Translations under genes and position numbers: made by a program
The notes under the pieces: generated by a model
What the model saw: only the letters and a program-made list of their open reading frames with translations
What the model was told of the DNA's origin: nothing
The model's database searches: none
NCBI RefSeq assembly: GCF_018860155.1
Contig: NZ_JAHKNI010000002.1
Span: forward strand, 598,713-662,712
Direction: 5' to 3'
Source of the DNA: Nocardia albiluteola
GTDB lineage: Bacteria > Actinomycetota > Actinomycetes > Mycobacteriales > Mycobacteriaceae
DNA length: 64,000 bases
In this document: one piece after another, positions 61,102-64,000 of the stretch
How positions within the stretch are numbered: position 1 is the stretch's first letter
Layout: each line of letters begins with the position of its first letter

Positions 61102-62034
61102 GTGTCCGAACCCGGTTATTTCACCGATGATTCGATGATCCGGCGCGTCATGCGCAAGCGTGCGGTCGGACTCACCTACGGCCAGCGGGCGCTGGTCATC
61201 GGCGCGGTCCATCCGCTGCTGTACGTCGGCACGGCCGAGCACACCAAGCACCGCACCACGCCGTACACCCGCCTCGCGCTGACCGGCCGGTTGTTCGAGG
61301 CCGTGGCGCTGGGCAGCCGCGAGGAGGCCGATCGCGCGCTGGCGTTCACCCACAAGAAGCACGCCACCGTGCGGGGCGCGCTGCCCGAGGACGCGGGGGC
61401 GCGTCATCCCGCGGGCACCCGGTATGCCGCGCACGATCCGCAGCTGATGTTCATGACCATGGCCTTCACCTTCGATTCGGCCGAGGTCATGCACGACCTG
61501 CTGGTCCGCCGGCTGAGCGCGACCGAACGCGAGGACCTGTACCAGGACTACGTGCGCTGGGGCGAGCTGTTCGGCATGCCGCGCGAGGCCGCGCCCGCGA
61601 GCTATCCACGGTTCCGTCGCTACTTCGACGACTACCTGGCGTCCGAGGAGCTGTTCCTGACCGACGAGGCGCGCCTGGTCGGCACGTACCTGTCCGGGCA
61701 GCGGGTGCCCTATCCGCTGCCGCTGCCGCTGAATCAGGTCGTCAACAGCGTGCATCTGCTGATCCAGGGCAGCCTGCCGCCGCGCATCCGCGAGATGTAC
61801 GCGATGCCCTGGGGGCGCAGGGAGGAGATCGCCTTCCGCACCCTGGCCCAGGCGGTCCGCGCCGCGCACCGCACCCCGCCGCTGGCGCCCCGGGTCCTGC
61901 ACGGCACCCTGGCGGGCCCGAGCGCCCCGGTCTACCGCCTGCTCACCCGCCGCGAGCACCGGCTGGTCAATTCCGGGCACGCCAGCATGCCGGGTATCGA
62001 TCCCCGGAATTACGCCGAGCGGCACCCGGTCTGA
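61102..62034 (+). CDS. Oxygenase, MpaB family (DUF2236)
   Basis: A 310-residue MpaB/Lcp-like oxygenase. It shows the family pattern LVIGAVHPLLYVGTAEHTKH, AHDPQLMFMTMAFTFDSA and YDDYLAS-like acidic segment, with histidines and aspartates expected to bind heme or iron. Related proteins oxidise fatty acids or rubber latex. GTG at 61102 has GAGGAGG upstream; an open frame extends further but is not conserved. Substrate unknown. Confidence 0.85.
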   Translation: MSEPGYFTDDSMIRRVMRKRAVGLTYGQRALVIGAVHPLLYVGTAEHTKHRTTPYTRLALTGRLFEAVALGSREEADRALAFTHKKHATVRGALPEDAGARHPAGTRYAAHDPQLMFMTMAFTFDSAEVMHDLLVRRLSATEREDLYQDYVRWGELFGMPREAAPASYPRFRRYFDDYLASEELFLTDEARLVGTYLSGQRVPYPLPLPLNQVVNSVHLLIQGSLPPRIREMYAMPWGRREEIAFRTLAQAVRAAHRTPPLAPRVLHGTLAGPSAPVYRLLTRREHRLVNSGHASMPGIDPRNYAERHPV

Positions 62035-63385
<1,351 letters not shown>

Positions 63386-63817
63386 CTCGATTCGGCGTTC
63401 CAGACGGCCTCGGCGCCGGATCGCTGCGTTGGGGTTCGTGTCGGGGCAACCGGTCCGAGTAGTGCGCACTCCGTGCAGCCCGATGCTCACTCTCCGCGAA
63501 CGCGCAGTCCCGGGTTCGAGCTCGCCGGTTGTGCGTCGATGCGCGAAATGCTCGACGCGCTGGTGGAATTCGCCACTCGGTTGCAGCCAGGGGCGGGAGT
63601 ACCTGAACGAGTGCCCGCGAGAGCGTTCCGGGCGCGGGCGGTCGCCGGGCACGCCCGTGGCGCGGACCGGGGATCGAATGTGACCGACGCGCTGCGGCGT
63701 TCGTCCGCACGGCGCGGGCGAAGGTGGGAGAGTAGCGGCGGTACTGGTGTGCGGGCGCGGCCAGCGGTGGTCTCCCTGTCGACGTCCGGTTGATGTGAGT
63801 TTGCTGCGGGAGGACGG
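63386..63817. other. 432-bp gap between trpS and yhjD
   Basis: Open frames are short and arginine-rich with no recognisable domain. A good GGGAGGAC site (63809-63816) precedes the GTG of yhjD. I see no repeat or hairpin of note. Confidence 0.45.
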
Positions 63818-64000
63818 GTGTTCGACGGGATCAGGGCAAAGATCAGCCGCGAGGTCGAGGCGCGGCCTTGGCTGGACCATCTGGTGCGCGCGGGCGCCAG
63901 CTATCAGCGTCAGCGCGGGAACTACTACGCGGCCGGTATCACCTACTTCACCGTGCTGGCGCTGTTCCCGCTGCTGATGGTCGGATTCGCGGTGGCCGGA
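63818..64000 (+). CDS. yhjD: YihY/YhjD family membrane protein, N-terminal part
   Basis: The first 61 residues of a YhjD/YihY (BrkB-type) inner-membrane protein; the window ends inside it. It starts VFDGIRAKISREVEARPW and has the family motif YYAAGITYFTVLALFPLLMVG, with the first membrane helix. In Mycobacterium the same gene follows trpS. Function not known; older ribonuclease BN naming is not supported. Chosen GTG at 63818 has GGGAGGAC upstream. Confidence 0.88.
   Translation, partial: MFDGIRAKISREVEARPWLDHLVRAGASYQRQRGNYYAAGITYFTVLALFPLLMVGFAVAG

Overview
The window is high-GC DNA from an actinomycete, most likely a Nocardia or close relative in the Mycobacteriales. This rests on gene order and families seen directly: guaA next to PspC-domain genes, a PspC-type sensor kinase and LuxR regulator, icd1 divergent from metX behind a SAM-IV riboswitch, trpS followed by yhjD, the imuA'/imuB/dnaE2 SOS mutasome, a mymA-like cluster, and type VII secretion-type proteins. 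No rRNA, tRNA, CRISPR array or intact insertion sequence was seen. Genus is inference.

Layout. 1-4.5 kb: the 3' end of guaA, whose last codons are tandemly duplicated six times, then a terminator, a PspC protein with a small membrane partner, and a TetR regulator divergent from an SDR across three palindromic operators. 4.6-10.8 kb: a PspC histidine kinase and its LuxR response regulator, separated by about 4 kb holding a YefM/RelE-type toxin-antitoxin pair, a serine hydrolase, an AraC regulator and an unknown membrane protein. 10.8-15.2 kb: a Q/P/Y-rich membrane protein, a Ser/Thr kinase, a TetR/SRPBCC pair and a membrane protein. 15.4-22 kb: a mymA-like operon (HSL-type esterase, SDR, diiron ferritin-like protein, Baeyer-Villiger-type monooxygenase, MerR) and a convergent zinc alcohol dehydrogenase.

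22-29 kb: a TetR-controlled MFS drug exporter with a quinone-reductase-like enzyme, a TetR/NmrA divergent pair, and a decayed stretch with a transposase fragment. 29-40.5 kb: the SOS mutasome. imuA'-imuB and dnaE2 each sit behind a LexA box with the same 16-bp core in opposite orientation. ImuB and DnaE2 carry low-complexity insertions. Between them lie a methyltransferase, a hydrolase, a sucrase/ferredoxin-like protein, a GNAT and an SDR.

40.5-44.7 kb: a TPM-domain protein, then three overlapping genes: an EspC-like small protein with a YxxxD motif, a protein with an N-terminal WxG helical region and a C-terminal GH19 lytic domain, and a putative lipoprotein. This looks like a type VII-secreted peptidoglycan-hydrolase module with a possible immunity lipoprotein and is the best candidate for an undescribed system here. 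44.8-49.6 kb: housekeeping genes (DUF167, trmL, deaminase, DUF3017, metX, icd1); metX has a SAM-IV riboswitch followed by a tiny Cys-Cys leader ORF. 49.6-52.4 kb: a coiled-coil repeat protein, an MFS exporter and a TetR.

52.5-57.5 kb: an operon encoding all four enzyme types of an (R)-hydroxyacyl beta-oxidation spiral plus a CoxG-like SRPBCC protein. 57.5-64 kb: a hydrolase, xthA, a secreted guanyl-specific RNase with a barstar-like inhibitor, a TetR divergent from an MpaB-type oxygenase, trpS and the start of yhjD. Two recurrent small themes stand out: tandem repeats in several convergent 3' intergenic regions, and two mini-ORF linkers of related sequence joined to both neighbours by 4-nt overlaps.
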